This document shows, piece by piece, positions 35,514-45,088 of a stretch of DNA of 64,000 bases. The DNA comes from Flavobacteriaceae bacterium. GTDB taxonomy: Bacteria; Bacteroidota; Bacteroidia; Flavobacteriales; Flavobacteriaceae. The first letter of the stretch is position 1; every line of letters begins with the position of its first letter. The stretch is taken from assembly GCA_014238425.1 (NCBI GenBank), contig JABABD010000029.1, positions 186,001 to 250,000 on the forward strand, in the 5' to 3' direction. The position numbers were made by a program, and so were the translations under genes. The notes beneath the pieces are model-generated. The model was not told where the DNA came from. It worked only from the letters and a program-made list of their open reading frames with translations, and made no database searches.

Positions 35514-36521
35514 ATGTCAAGAAAGAATCAAACCTTAGGTGAATATATTATTGAACATCAAGCGTCCTTTAAATATTCTTCTGGCGAATTATCCCGACTT
35601 ATTAACTCCATTCGCTTAGCTGCCAAAGTCGTTAATCACGAAGTAAACAAAGCAGGGTTAGTTGATATTATTGGCGCTGTGGGAGATACGAATATTCAAG
35701 GTGAAGATCAACAAAAATTGGATGTTTATGCTAATGATAAATTCATTCAAACGCTCACTAATAGAAATATTGTTTGTGGTATTGCCAGTGAAGAAGAGGA
35801 TGATTTTATATGTATTAATAGCCAAGATGAAAACAATCAAAATAAGTATGTGGTTTTAATAGATCCTTTGGATGGGTCTTCTAATATTGATGTTAATGTA
35901 TCAGTAGGAACTATTTTTTCTGTGTTTCGTAGAGTTACTCCGGTTGGTACACCCGTCACTCTAGAAGATTTTCTTCAAAAAGGGAGTCAGCAAGTTGCAG
36001 CAGGATATGTTATTTATGGCACATCCACAATGTTAGTTTATACCACAGGACATGGTGTCAACGGCTTTACATTGAATCCTGCCATCGGAACTTTTTATTT
36101 GTCTCATCCTAAAATGCAATTTCCTGAAGATGGTAAGATTTATTCAGTAAACGAAGGTAATTATATTCATTTTCCTCAAGGGGTCAAGGATTACATAAAA
36201 TACTGTCAGAAGGAAGAAGGAGATAGGCCATATACATCGAGATATATAGGGTCATTAGTATCTGACTTTCATAGAAATATGATAAAAGGAGGCATTTATT
36301 TATATCCTAGGAGTTCTCAAAATCCTAATGGGAAACTGCGCTTATTATACGAATGCAATCCAATGGCACTTCTTGCTGAACAAGCAAACGGTAAAGCTAG
36401 TGATGGTTTTACTCGTATTTTGGATATTGAACCAACAGAACTTCATCAACGTGTTCCTTTTATTTGTGGTAGTAAGAACATGGTATTGAAAGCAGAAGAG
36501 TTTATGAGAAACCAATCGTAA
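35514..36521 (+). CDS. fbp: Fructose-1,6-bisphosphatase, class I
   Basis: Gluconeogenic phosphatase, 335 residues. Metal and phosphate motifs are [27 protein letters not shown], and the substrate region [20 protein letters not shown] followed by [17 protein letters not shown]. All are typical of class I enzymes, and the length is normal. It is transcribed divergently from the GNAT-aspartate kinase operon and is 68 bp upstream of the GTPase cassette. Confidence 0.96.
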   Translation: MSRKNQTLGEYIIEHQASFKYSSGELSRLINSIRLAAKVVNHEVNKAGLVDIIGAVGDTNIQGEDQQKLDVYANDKFIQTLTNRNIVCGIASEEEDDFICINSQDENNQNKYVVLIDPLDGSSNIDVNVSVGTIFSVFRRVTPVGTPVTLEDFLQKGSQQVAAGYVIYGTSTMLVYTTGHGVNGFTLNPAIGTFYLSHPKMQFPEDGKIYSVNEGNYIHFPQGVKDYIKYCQKEEGDRPYTSRYIGSLVSDFHRNMIKGGIYLYPRSSQNPNGKLRLLYECNPMALLAEQANGKASDGFTRILDIEPTELHQRVPFICGSKNMVLKAEEFMRNQS

Positions 36522-36589
36522 AAGCTTAAAAATTAACACTTTTTCACTACATTTATTGCATTAATAGCAACTACGTATTCAATCAACTC

Positions 36590-36943
36590 ATGGCAAAAGT
36601 TAAAAAAGAGGACCCTAATAACCTTGGAGCGGACCCAGCTTCAAAAATTGAAGTCATCAAGAATTTAATCTTTGGTGATAATATAGCAGAGTACAATTCT
36701 GAATTCGTTTCTCTAAAGAAAGAGATAGACGCAAAACGCAAGGAACTCAAGAATTATATTGATGATGCTCGTCAAGAATTAATGACAAGTATCGATAATC
36801 TGGGTACAGATGTAAATATCAGGATTACGGATTTAGAGAATGCTTTAGAAGATAAAGCAGATCAATTAGATGATAAAAAAGTAGACCGAAAACTTCTTGG
36901 TGACCTACTTATTTCCCTCGGTGAGAAGATTGCCTCGAAATAA
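36590..36943 (+). CDS. Small coiled-coil protein of the GTPase cassette
   Basis: A 117-residue cytoplasmic protein (no signal). It begins with a Lys-rich stretch, then IEVIKNLIFGDNIAEYNSEF, and is helical and highly charged through KKEIDAKRKELKNYIDDARQ and an acidic DLENALEDKADQLDDKKVDR. It ends LGDLLISLGEKIASK. Proteins of this pattern occur beside Ras-like GTPases and OmpA-like scaffolds in other bacteria as I recall, without a known function. It starts the four-gene unit whose members are 2-20 bp apart or overlap. Confidence 0.7.
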   Translation: MAKVKKEDPNNLGADPASKIEVIKNLIFGDNIAEYNSEFVSLKKEIDAKRKELKNYIDDARQELMTSIDNLGTDVNIRITDLENALEDKADQLDDKKVDRKLLGDLLISLGEKIASK

Positions 36944-36963
36944 TAATTAAATTATTGTTGGCA

Positions 36964-37764
36964 ATGACAGAAGACGAAAAACTAGAACTTCTTAAGGAAA
37001 TTTTGCTTACTGAAGAGCGAGAATTTGACAAAACCATTGCCAAAAAACTGAAGAATCTAGATATCAATCAAAAGGTGAAACTTCCTGAAAGAGTGGACCC
37101 AATCATTGATGATAGACTGGATGAATTCATAAAAGAAATGCCAGAAACTTTAGGCCCAACTATTACAAAGACCTTGAGTGAGCAGATCAAGAACTCTAAA
37201 GATGCCGTTGTAGAGGCTTTATACCCTATTATGGGGAAGATGATAAAGAGGTACATTCAAAATGAAATGAAGATGCTAACTGAAAAAATCAATGCGCAGA
37301 TGAAGAATAATTTCTCTTCTGATGCATTAAAAAGAAAATTCAAAGCAATTTTTACGGGAGTTAGTGAGGAGGAAATTATTTTAAGTGAGTTGGTTAAACC
37401 TGAAATTCAACAAATTTTCATCATTGAAAAAGAATCTGGATTAATGTCGGCTAACTATTCTAAGGAAGAAACGATTGATAAAGATATGATTTCTGGCATG
37501 CTTACTGCTATTAAAAGTTTTGTAGAGGATGCTTTTAATGCAGGTAAGCAAAATCTAGAATCCATTGAATATGAAACATACAACATTCACGTGCAAAATT
37601 TTCACTTTTATTATATTGCTGTGATAATATCAGGCGCCTACAACAACACCTACAAAAATATGTTAGAAAACAAATTATTAGACTTTTCAGAACACATCAT
37701 GAAACAACATGTTTCTGAAGAAAATCTATCTACCGAACTAGAAAAATACTTTAAAGATGAGTAA
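36964..37764 (+). CDS. Scaffold protein with longin/roadblock-like C-terminal domain
   Basis: A 266-residue cytoplasmic protein. The ATG at 36964 is preferred to an upstream TTG. The first half is helical, with LPERVDPIIDDRLDEFIKEM and AVVEALYPIMGKMIKRYIQN; similar segments precede OmpA domains in other bacteria. The second half (about 140-250) has the alternating pattern of a longin or roadblock domain: IQQIFIIEKESGLMSANYSK, ISGMLTAIKSFVEDAFNAGK, FHFYYIAVIISGAYNNTY. Roadblock/longin proteins are the common partners or regulators of small GTPases, and the GTPase gene overlaps its stop codon by 8 bp. Partnership is inferred. Confidence 0.7.
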   Translation: MTEDEKLELLKEILLTEEREFDKTIAKKLKNLDINQKVKLPERVDPIIDDRLDEFIKEMPETLGPTITKTLSEQIKNSKDAVVEALYPIMGKMIKRYIQNEMKMLTEKINAQMKNNFSSDALKRKFKAIFTGVSEEEIILSELVKPEIQQIFIIEKESGLMSANYSKEETIDKDMISGMLTAIKSFVEDAFNAGKQNLESIEYETYNIHVQNFHFYYIAVIISGAYNNTYKNMLENKLLDFSEHIMKQHVSEENLSTELEKYFKDE

Positions 37765-38245
37765 TTCTAAGAAAGTAGTTTTATTGGGACACTTTGGTGT
37801 TGGCAAAACATCATTGATGAGACGTTTTGTCGAGAATGTCTTTTCTGAAGATTATAAAGTAACTCTTGGGGTCCAAATTCAGAAAAAAGTAATTGAACTT
37901 TCTGGTAGAAAAACATTGTCAATGATTATATGGGACATCGAAGGCAATACAACGGTAAAAAACACCCGTTCGTCGTATCTTCTTGGAACTAGTGGGTTCA
38001 TTTATGTGTTTGACGCCACTAGAATAGATACATTTAATGAGCTTAATGAGGAGATTGAGTTCTTGCAAAGTCAATATCCTAAATCAAAAATTAAGACCAT
38101 AGCCAATAAGATTGACATGGTAAATAAAAAATCATTAGAAGATCTTTTGGCCACAAAGCAAATCAAGTGCGATTATTTCACTAGTGCCAAAACGGGTGAA
38201 ATGGTGAATGACATGTTCGAGGCACTGGCCAAAGAAATAATGTAG
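37757..38245 (+). CDS. Ras/Rab-like small GTPase
   Basis: A 162-residue single-domain GTPase. G1 is GHFGVGKTS (11-19). G2 is Thr36 in KVTLGVQ. G3 is WDIEGN (59-64). G4 is NKID (117-120). G5 is SAK (about 142-144). The layout is Rab-like, with WD before the G3 loop. The catalytic Gln that follows DxxG in Ras is Asn64 here, so intrinsic hydrolysis may be slow or depend on a partner. There is no C-terminal lipidation motif. It overlaps the longin/roadblock-like gene by 8 bp and precedes the histidine kinase by 2 bp, so it probably links those two proteins. Confidence 0.87.
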   Translation: MSNSKKVVLLGHFGVGKTSLMRRFVENVFSEDYKVTLGVQIQKKVIELSGRKTLSMIIWDIEGNTTVKNTRSSYLLGTSGFIYVFDATRIDTFNELNEEIEFLQSQYPKSKIKTIANKIDMVNKKSLEDLLATKQIKCDYFTSAKTGEMVNDMFEALAKEIM

Positions 38246-38247
38246 AT

Positions 38248-39753
38248 ATGATCTATCAAATAAAAGAATCTTTTTTTGCAGACAAAATACAATTTATACA
38301 GATAGACAAATCTGGACGAATTAAAGGTACTGACAATTATCTTTTCGAGCTTAAAGAAGGAGATTCTATTTTTGAGCTTCATCCTTTTTTTGAAAGTATC
38401 CCTTACTATATGGAAGATGTAAAAAAGGAGTTCAGTATTCCTTGCGTACATCTGGAAATAGGCAAAACCAGTGGTATTTTTGATGTTAAAGTGTTTTGCG
38501 AAGGCGAAGGTTTTATTGTAGCAATCTTTGATTTTACGGATCATTATAAAGAATCTAACACACTTTCTCAAGAGAAGAATGAGTCTATTATCCAGACACA
38601 GCTATTACAAGAGAAAGAAGAATTCAAGAATCGTTTCTTAGCCAATACAAGTCATGAGTTACGAACACCTTTGACCACTATCATGGGGTTTACAACCATT
38701 TTGCAACGATCAAATATTTCTACCGAGCAATTACACTATTTAGATATTATTAAATCTTCTGGAGAGCATCTTAGAAATCTTATTGACGACATTTTAGATA
38801 TTTCTAAAATTGAAATGGGACGTTTACAGATAAGGCATGATAGATTTGACGTCAAAAACTTATGCCAGCACCTGGAGTCTCAATATTCATTAAAAAGTAA
38901 GGAAAAGGATGTTAAATTGCATATCAAAATAGACAGTTCTTTACCTCAGTTTTTGGTTGGAGACAAACTTCGCCTTAATCAGATACTTACAAATTTATTA
39001 GACAATGCCTTTAAATTTACTAACAAAGGGAATATTCAACTTAATATTTTAAAACTCGAACGAAAAAGCAGTGATATAAAAGTTCAATTCGAAATTAAAG
39101 ACACTGGATTGGGTATTGATAAAGATAAAATTGACTCGATTTTCGAAAGCTTTATCCAGGTACATGATAACCCATTAATTGGAGGTACAGGTCTTGGATT
39201 GTCAATCGTTAAGAAATTGATTGGCTTAATGGGAGGCCGCATTTCTGTTGAGAGTACAAGGGATGTGGGAACAACGTTTGTATTTAGTTTAGGGTTTAAG
39301 GTGTCTTCTAATCAAACTGATGATAAAATTGAAACGATAAAGACAAACGCAAGAACTTCAGATAAACACAATATTTTAGTGGCAGAAGATGTAGAGGTCA
39401 ACCAATTGTTGATAATGAAAATCCTAGCTAGTACTGGCAAGTATTTTGTGGATATCGTTAGTGACGGAGATCAAGTGATTGAAAGATTGCATCAGCAAGA
39501 TTATGATTTGATCCTTATGGATCTTAAAATGCCTAAAATGGATGGTTATGATACTACAAGGTTTATCAGGCAATCAGAAATAGATATTATAAAGAATATA
39601 CCTATTATTGCCTTGACTGCTAACGTGTCGCCATTAGAACGAGAAGTATGTTTAGGTATCGGCATGAACGAATACGTAGGCAAACCATATAAAGAAGACG
39701 AACTAATTAGTAAAATGGATAATTTGATTAGAAAAAATAAAGCGAACCAATAG
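38248..39753 (+). CDS. Hybrid sensor histidine kinase/response regulator
   Basis: A 501-residue cytoplasmic protein without membrane helices. The N-terminal domain (1-100) is PAS-like but not clearly assigned. A short coiled coil leads to HisKA with SHELRTP (phosphorylated His136). The ATPase domain has the N box (LLDNAFKFTNKG), DTGLGID and GGTGLGLSI. A C-terminal receiver (about 375-500) has acceptor Asp425 in LILMDLKMP. There is no output domain, so the signal must leave through phosphotransfer. It ends the GTPase cassette, and I infer that the GTPase state is its input. Confidence 0.92.
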   Translation: MIYQIKESFFADKIQFIQIDKSGRIKGTDNYLFELKEGDSIFELHPFFESIPYYMEDVKKEFSIPCVHLEIGKTSGIFDVKVFCEGEGFIVAIFDFTDHYKESNTLSQEKNESIIQTQLLQEKEEFKNRFLANTSHELRTPLTTIMGFTTILQRSNISTEQLHYLDIIKSSGEHLRNLIDDILDISKIEMGRLQIRHDRFDVKNLCQHLESQYSLKSKEKDVKLHIKIDSSLPQFLVGDKLRLNQILTNLLDNAFKFTNKGNIQLNILKLERKSSDIKVQFEIKDTGLGIDKDKIDSIFESFIQVHDNPLIGGTGLGLSIVKKLIGLMGGRISVESTRDVGTTFVFSLGFKVSSNQTDDKIETIKTNARTSDKHNILVAEDVEVNQLLIMKILASTGKYFVDIVSDGDQVIERLHQQDYDLILMDLKMPKMDGYDTTRFIRQSEIDIIKNIPIIALTANVSPLEREVCLGIGMNEYVGKPYKEDELISKMDNLIRKNKANQ

Positions 39754-39761
39754 GTTCGCCT
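39741..39761 (+). terminator. Short terminator at the end of the kinase gene
   Basis: GCGAACC / GGTTCGC with a four-base loop, overlapping the stop codon of the kinase gene, is followed by CTTTAT. The T tract is weak. It also lies at the 3' side of the convergent TerB-like gene. Confidence 0.5.
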
Positions 39762-39783
39762 TTATACTATAATTTAGATATTT

Positions 39784-40215
39784 TTATCTGTTCATAGTCT
39801 TTACTTCTTCGACAAAAGTATCAAGATCTACACCATTGCTTACCAAAGCAAGCGCTTTATCTACCACGTATTTTGCATTATCAGGATTAAAGCCTAACCC
39901 TACGGCAAGACGCTCAAGAAGGCCGGTCTGTTTCACACCAGGCTCATGGTCTACGTAAACCATTCTAGAGAGATCAAATAACCTTTCTAGTCGACGATCA
40001 TAAGATATTGGAGGATTAATTGGATGCGTTTTATAATCTTTTAGAGTTTGCTTGTAATCAGCTTCAGAAATATTTAGTTTTCGGGCCAACCTATCTAAAA
40101 ATGCTTGCTCATGATCGGTTATTGAACCATCACTCATGGCCACTCTTACAATGGCTGCAAAATGGTCTCTGTTTCTTTTTTGGAATCCGCTATCGAATAT
40201 ATCAAGTATAGACAT
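39784..40215 (-). CDS. TerB-like protein
   Basis: A 143-residue all-helical protein of the TerB/DjlA-N type. It has RDHFAAIVRVAMSDGSITDH followed by EQAFLDRLARKLNI, the usual acidic metal-binding pattern (D-S-D-G...E), and a second repeat MVYVDHEPGVKQTGLLERLA. TerB-like proteins bind divalent metal and are linked to stress and envelope functions; tellurite resistance itself is unlikely without other ter genes. It is transcribed divergently from mfd. Confidence 0.8.
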   Translation of the reverse strand: MSILDIFDSGFQKRNRDHFAAIVRVAMSDGSITDHEQAFLDRLARKLNISEADYKQTLKDYKTHPINPPISYDRRLERLFDLSRMVYVDHEPGVKQTGLLERLAVGLGFNPDNAKYVVDKALALVSNGVDLDTFVEEVKTMNR

Positions 40216-40238
40216 AAATGTATTTAAATATTACGTTG

Positions 40239-40246
40239 CAAATATA
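40239..40246 (-). promoter_or_regulatory. Candidate -7 element for the TerB-like gene
   Basis: On the minus strand TATATTTG (complement of 40239-40246) matches TAnnTTTG exactly, about 24 bp before the start codon. No good -33 TTG is seen. Confidence 0.45.
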
Positions 40247-40301
40247 AATATTATTGAAAGTTTTTTAAGACATAATCTCAAAATAATAAAGCCCAATATT
40301 C

Positions 40302-40309
40302 TATATTTG
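40302..40309 (+). promoter_or_regulatory. Candidate -7 element for mfd
   Basis: TATATTTG matches TAnnTTTG exactly and lies 18 bp before the TTG start of mfd, which would give a very short leader. No -33 TTG is seen at the expected spacing. Confidence 0.4.
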
Positions 40310-40327
40310 CCATCAAACTAAGATTAG

Positions 40328-43300
40328 TTGAGTAAAACCCTTATCTCTCAGTTTTTTGAACAGTCTTCGCAACTGCGGAAATTGCGGGAAACTATTGCTC
40401 AAACACTAGGAAAAACCCATTTAAGAGGTCTTGTCGGGTCATCATTGTCTTTTGTAATTTCTGAAGTTTTTAAAGGCGCGGAGAAGCCTTTTTTGCTGAT
40501 TTTCAACGATAAAGAAGAGGCTGCTTACTTCTTAAATGACTTAGAACAATTAGTTGGAAATGAACACGTGTTGTTTTATCCTGGAAGTTATCGTAGACCT
40601 TATCAAATAGAGGAAACCGACAATGCCAATGTGCTTTTGAGAGCAGAAGTTCTCAATAGAATCAATTCGCAACGAAAACCGGCTATTATTGTTACTTATC
40701 CTGATGCTTTATTTGAAAAAGTAGTGACTAGAAAAGAACTAGAGCGACATACTTTGAAGATCTCTGTTGGTTCAGAATTGTCATTGGATTTTGTTAATGA
40801 AGTCTTATTTGAATATAAATTCAAACGTGTCGATTTTGTTACAGAACCTGGAGAATTTTCTGTAAGAGGCGGCATAGTGGATGTGTTTTCGTTTAGTCAT
40901 GACGAACCTTATAGAATTGAATTTTTTGGTGATGATATTGACAGTATTAGAACTTTTGATGTAGAAACACAATTGTCTACAGAACAACATAAAAAGATCA
41001 ACATATTAGCCAATGTGTCTGATAAGTTGGTGCAAGAGTCTCGAGAGAGTTTTCTAAAGTATATTGCTGCAAAAACCGTAGTTTTTGTTAAGGATGTGAG
41101 TCTAATGGCATCTCGTGTCGATGGATTATATGCTAAAGCTTTGGAAGCATTTGGGAAGTTGTCCATAGAGATAAAGCACACCAAACCTGAAGCGCTTTTT
41201 TGTAATGCTGATTTACTCAAGAAACAGCTTTTAGATTACACCTTAGTTGAGTTTGGCTCACAGAACTATTTATCTAATAATAACCATATAGAATTCATCA
41301 CTAAACCTCAACCTTCTTTTAATAAGAAATTTGATTTATTGATAGAGAACTTAAAGCATAATCATACTAAAGGATACAAAAATTATATTTTTTGTTCTAC
41401 AGAACAACAGGCAAAACGATTTCATGACATTTTTGAAGATGTAGCGCAGCAGGTACATTATAAGACGATTGTCTTTTCGCTATTTCAGGGTTTTGTAGCA
41501 GATGACTTACAATTAGTATGTTATACGGATCATCAGATTTTTGAGCGTTATCATAAATTTCATCTAAAGAATGGCTATGCAAAAAAGCAGGCTATCACTT
41601 TAAAGGAATTGACTAATTTGGAGATTGGCGATTATGTAACTCATATAGATCATGGGATAGGACGATTTGGTGGATTAAAAAAAATAGATGTTGAGGGTAA
41701 AAAACAAGAAGCTATTAAGTTAATTTACGGAGAAAGAGACATCTTGTATCTGAGTATTCATTCATTACATAAGATTTCTAAATTCAATGGAAAGGATGGT
41801 AAGCCTCCAAAAATTCATAAACTGGGAAGCAAAGCGTGGAAGGCTCTTAAGCAGAAAACAAAATCTCGTGTTAAGGAAATTGCGTTTAATCTTATCAAGT
41901 TATATGCTAAGAGAAAAATGCGAACGGGATTCCAGTATGACCCAGATAGTTACTTGCAGCATGAGTTAGAAGCCTCATTCATCTATGAGGATACACCTGA
42001 CCAAAGCAAGGCTACAGAAGACATTAAGCGTGATATGGAAAGTGAACAACCTATGGACAGACTTGTCTGTGGAGATGTAGGTTTTGGTAAAACAGAAGTT
42101 GCAATTCGAGCGGCTTTCAAAGCTGTAGATAATGGCAAGCAAGTGGCTGTTTTAGTTCCAACCACTATTCTGGCGTACCAACATTCTAGAACCTTTACAG
42201 AACGACTTAAAGAGCTTCCTGTTAATGTTGATTATTTAAATCGATTCAGAACAGCTAAAGAAAAACGAACGACACTTGAAAATCTTGAGAACGGCCGCTT
42301 AGATATTGTTATCGGAACCCATCAATTAGTGAACCCAAAAGTAAAATTCAAAGATTTGGGATTACTTATTGTTGATGAAGAACAGAAGTTTGGGGTAGCA
42401 GTGAAAGAGAAATTGAAAACCATTAAGGAAAACGTAGATGTGCTCACATTAACAGCAACACCAATCCCAAGAACACTTCAATTTAGTTTAATGGCGGCTC
42501 GTGACTTATCAGTTATTAATACTGCGCCACCAAATCGCTATCCTATTGAAAGCAGGGTCATACGATTTAATGAAGAACTTGTTCGTGATGCTATTATTTA
42601 TGAAATACAGCGTGGTGGCCAAGTCTTTTTTATTCATAATCGTATAGAGAATATTAAGGAAGTAGCAGGCATGATACAACGACTGGTGCCAGACGCAAAA
42701 ATAGGAATTGGTCATGGCCAATTAGATGGAAAAAAATTAGAGCATTTGATGTTAGCTTTTATGAACGGAGAGTTTGATGTATTAGTGTCTACCACTATTG
42801 TTGAAAGCGGCTTGGATGTACCAAATGCCAATACTATTTTTATCAATAATGCAAACAATTTCGGACTTAGTGACTTGCACCAAATGCGAGGACGTGTTGG
42901 CCGTAGTAATAAAAAAGCTTTTTGTTTCTTTATTACACCAGAATATTCTGCAATGACTGATGATGCTAGAAAAAGAATTAGTGCTCTTGAACAATTCACC
43001 GAATTAGGAAGTGGGTTTAATATTGCCATGAAAGATCTAGAGATTCGTGGAGCTGGCGATTTATTGGGTGGAGAACAAAGTGGATTCATTAATGAAATAG
43101 GATTCGATGCTTACCAAAAAATATTGAGCGAGGCTATTGAAGAACTTAAAGAAAAAGAGTTTAAAGAGCTATATAAAGATGATAAGCATCAAAAAAATTA
43201 TGTAAGAGACATTACTATTGATACAGATTTTGAACTGCTCTTTCCAGATGACTACGTAAATAACATTACTGAACGGTTGAGTCTTTATACAAAATTAAAT

Positions 43301-43666
43301 GAGCTAAAAACCGAAGAAGTATTAATCACATTTGAAGCTGAACTTAAAGATAGATTTGGTGAATTGCCTATTCAAGTGATTGACTTATTAAATAGTGTTA
43401 GGATCAAGTGGCTAGCAAAAGTGATCGGGTTTGAGAAAATCATTATGAAAAATGGCAAATTAGTGGGCTATTTTATAGGCGACCAAACATCTGGTTTTTA
43501 CCAAAGCCAACCGTTTACTAAAGTCCTGCAATATGTTCAAAACAATGCCTCAATTTGCAAGATGAAGGAGAAACAAACTCGTAAAGGTTTGAGATTATTG
43601 CTTACTTTTGAGAATATTAAGTCAATCAAAAAAGCCTTAGAAGTGTTAAAACCGATTTTGGCGTGA
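40328..43666 (+). CDS. mfd: Transcription-repair coupling factor
   Basis: A 1112-residue translocase that pushes stalled RNA polymerase off damaged DNA and recruits UvrA. Domains run from a UvrB-like N-terminus, through a polymerase-interacting CarD-like domain (LEIGDYVTHIDHGIGRFGGL), to a RecG-like helicase (Walker A GDVGFGKTEVA, Walker B VDEEQKFGV, TATPIPRTLQ, and QMRGRVGR of motif VI) and a C-terminal TRCF domain. The start is TTG at 40328; the next in-frame starts would cut into the conserved N-terminus. Length is normal for Bacteroidota. Confidence 0.96.
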   Translation: MSKTLISQFFEQSSQLRKLRETIAQTLGKTHLRGLVGSSLSFVISEVFKGAEKPFLLIFNDKEEAAYFLNDLEQLVGNEHVLFYPGSYRRPYQIEETDNANVLLRAEVLNRINSQRKPAIIVTYPDALFEKVVTRKELERHTLKISVGSELSLDFVNEVLFEYKFKRVDFVTEPGEFSVRGGIVDVFSFSHDEPYRIEFFGDDIDSIRTFDVETQLSTEQHKKINILANVSDKLVQESRESFLKYIAAKTVVFVKDVSLMASRVDGLYAKALEAFGKLSIEIKHTKPEALFCNADLLKKQLLDYTLVEFGSQNYLSNNNHIEFITKPQPSFNKKFDLLIENLKHNHTKGYKNYIFCSTEQQAKRFHDIFEDVAQQVHYKTIVFSLFQGFVADDLQLVCYTDHQIFERYHKFHLKNGYAKKQAITLKELTNLEIGDYVTHIDHGIGRFGGLKKIDVEGKKQEAIKLIYGERDILYLSIHSLHKISKFNGKDGKPPKIHKLGSKAWKALKQKTKSRVKEIAFNLIKLYAKRKMRTGFQYDPDSYLQHELEASFIYEDTPDQSKATEDIKRDMESEQPMDRLVCGDVGFGKTEVAIRAAFKAVDNGKQVAVLVPTTILAYQHSRTFTERLKELPVNVDYLNRFRTAKEKRTTLENLENGRLDIVIGTHQLVNPKVKFKDLGLLIVDEEQKFGVAVKEKLKTIKENVDVLTLTATPIPRTLQFSLMAARDLSVINTAPPNRYPIESRVIRFNEELVRDAIIYEIQRGGQVFFIHNRIENIKEVAGMIQRLVPDAKIGIGHGQLDGKKLEHLMLAFMNGEFDVLVSTTIVESGLDVPNANTIFINNANNFGLSDLHQMRGRVGRSNKKAFCFFITPEYSAMTDDARKRISALEQFTELGSGFNIAMKDLEIRGAGDLLGGEQSGFINEIGFDAYQKILSEAIEELKEKEFKELYKDDKHQKNYVRDITIDTDFELLFPDDYVNNITERLSLYTKLNELKTEEVLITFEAELKDRFGELPIQVIDLLNSVRIKWLAKVIGFEKIIMKNGKLVGYFIGDQTSGFYQSQPFTKVLQYVQNNASICKMKEKQTRKGLRLLLTFENIKSIKKALEVLKPILA

Positions 43667-43696
43667 TATTTGCCTAAATCAAAATAAAGAACCAAA

Positions 43697-45088
43697 ATGA
43701 CCAAGAAATTACTTTTGTTATTTGTCTTGTTGCCTATATTAATTATAGCACAAAACTCTATTAAGGGAACTTTCTCTCCAGCCAAAGACTACGAATGGGC
43801 TATTTTATATAAAGTCACACCTACAACATCTATTTATGTGCAAAACACAACAGTTGATGATGAAGGAAAATTTATTTTCAAGTTAGATTCTACAATTACT
43901 AAAGGCATTTACAGAATAGTCTATGCACTACCACAAGAAGAATACAATTTTGATTTGATTTATGACGGTAAGGAAGACATCGAATTCACGTTTCATAGAA
44001 CTGATGGTGTAGATTATAAAGTTTCAAGAGAAAACCAGCTATTCAATTCGTATATGAAAAGTATGGATTTAGTGAATCAAGCTATCAATAATTACTACGT
44101 CGAAGATGGTAAAGAAGAAAAAGCATTCAAGGCAATTTTCAAAACCTTGAAAGAGACTCAAGCTAATTTCGAAAAAGCTTCGGAAGGTATGCTTGCATCA
44201 AACTTTATTAAAGCCAATGGACCATACATTCCAGTAGGTTATGAGGATGTAAAAACCTACTCAAAGAATATTAGAGCAAATTACTTTAGTTCGGTAGATT
44301 TTAATAACAACACACTACAAAGTTCTAATTTTTTGATTGAACGTATGCTTACTTATATTTTTGGCATGAGTGTTAATCCTGATGATCAAGAATTTTTAAA
44401 ATCATCAATTGATGATATAGCAAAAAAAATGACTACTAGTCAACCAGAACTAAAAAAGACATTATTCCAGATTGTTTGGCAACAATTAGTAGATTTTAAA
44501 TTTGAAGAATCGGCTAATTATTTGACAAATTCTTATCTATTAGACATAGCAAAAACGACTAATGATGATGAATTAAAGTCTACTTTATTGGTTTATAAAA
44601 ATACATCTATTGGCGCTAAGGCTCCTGATTTTAAATGGGAAACAGGGGTGAAAGGCAAAAAGGAAACAGCATCGTTATCAGCTATTGAAACTGCAGAAAA
44701 CTATGCGGTAGTATTTTGGAGTAGCACGTGCTCTCATTGTTTAAAAGAATTACCTGAACTCAAAAAATATATTTCTAATCTTAAAGAAGGGAAGTTAAAA
44801 GTGATTGCTGTTGGTTTAGAAGAGGAGCCATATCGTTGGAATAATGAAATCACATATTACCCTGATTTTATTCATGTATATGGAGAAGGTAAATGGGATA
44901 ACCCAATTGGTGATGCTTATGGTGTTGTAGAAACACCAACCTATTTTATTCTAGACAAGGACAAGAAAGTGATCAGCAAGCCATATGACTTCAAGGCATT
45001 AAAATCATTTTTGGAAGGAAATACACCAAAAACAGGCATGGGTAAATTGTTGGATGATAAAATTAAGGAAGAGAAAAAGAACAACTAA
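43697..45088 (+). CDS. Exported thioredoxin-like (TlpA/AhpC-TSA) protein
   Basis: A 463-residue protein with a signal peptide (ending LIIAQ), a beta-rich N-terminal domain like DUF4369 (about 20-115), a helical middle and a C-terminal thioredoxin fold (about 305-450). The active site is WSSTCSHCLKEL (CxxC as CSHC), and the cis-Pro lies in VETPTYFILD. The fold suggests a periplasmic or membrane-tethered disulphide reductase. Its gene overlaps the convergent yraN-like gene by 4 bp. Confidence 0.87.
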   Translation: MTKKLLLLFVLLPILIIAQNSIKGTFSPAKDYEWAILYKVTPTTSIYVQNTTVDDEGKFIFKLDSTITKGIYRIVYALPQEEYNFDLIYDGKEDIEFTFHRTDGVDYKVSRENQLFNSYMKSMDLVNQAINNYYVEDGKEEKAFKAIFKTLKETQANFEKASEGMLASNFIKANGPYIPVGYEDVKTYSKNIRANYFSSVDFNNNTLQSSNFLIERMLTYIFGMSVNPDDQEFLKSSIDDIAKKMTTSQPELKKTLFQIVWQQLVDFKFEESANYLTNSYLLDIAKTTNDDELKSTLLVYKNTSIGAKAPDFKWETGVKGKKETASLSAIETAENYAVVFWSSTCSHCLKELPELKKYISNLKEGKLKVIAVGLEEEPYRWNNEITYYPDFIHVYGEGKWDNPIGDAYGVVETPTYFILDKDKKVISKPYDFKALKSFLEGNTPKTGMGKLLDDKIKEEKKNN

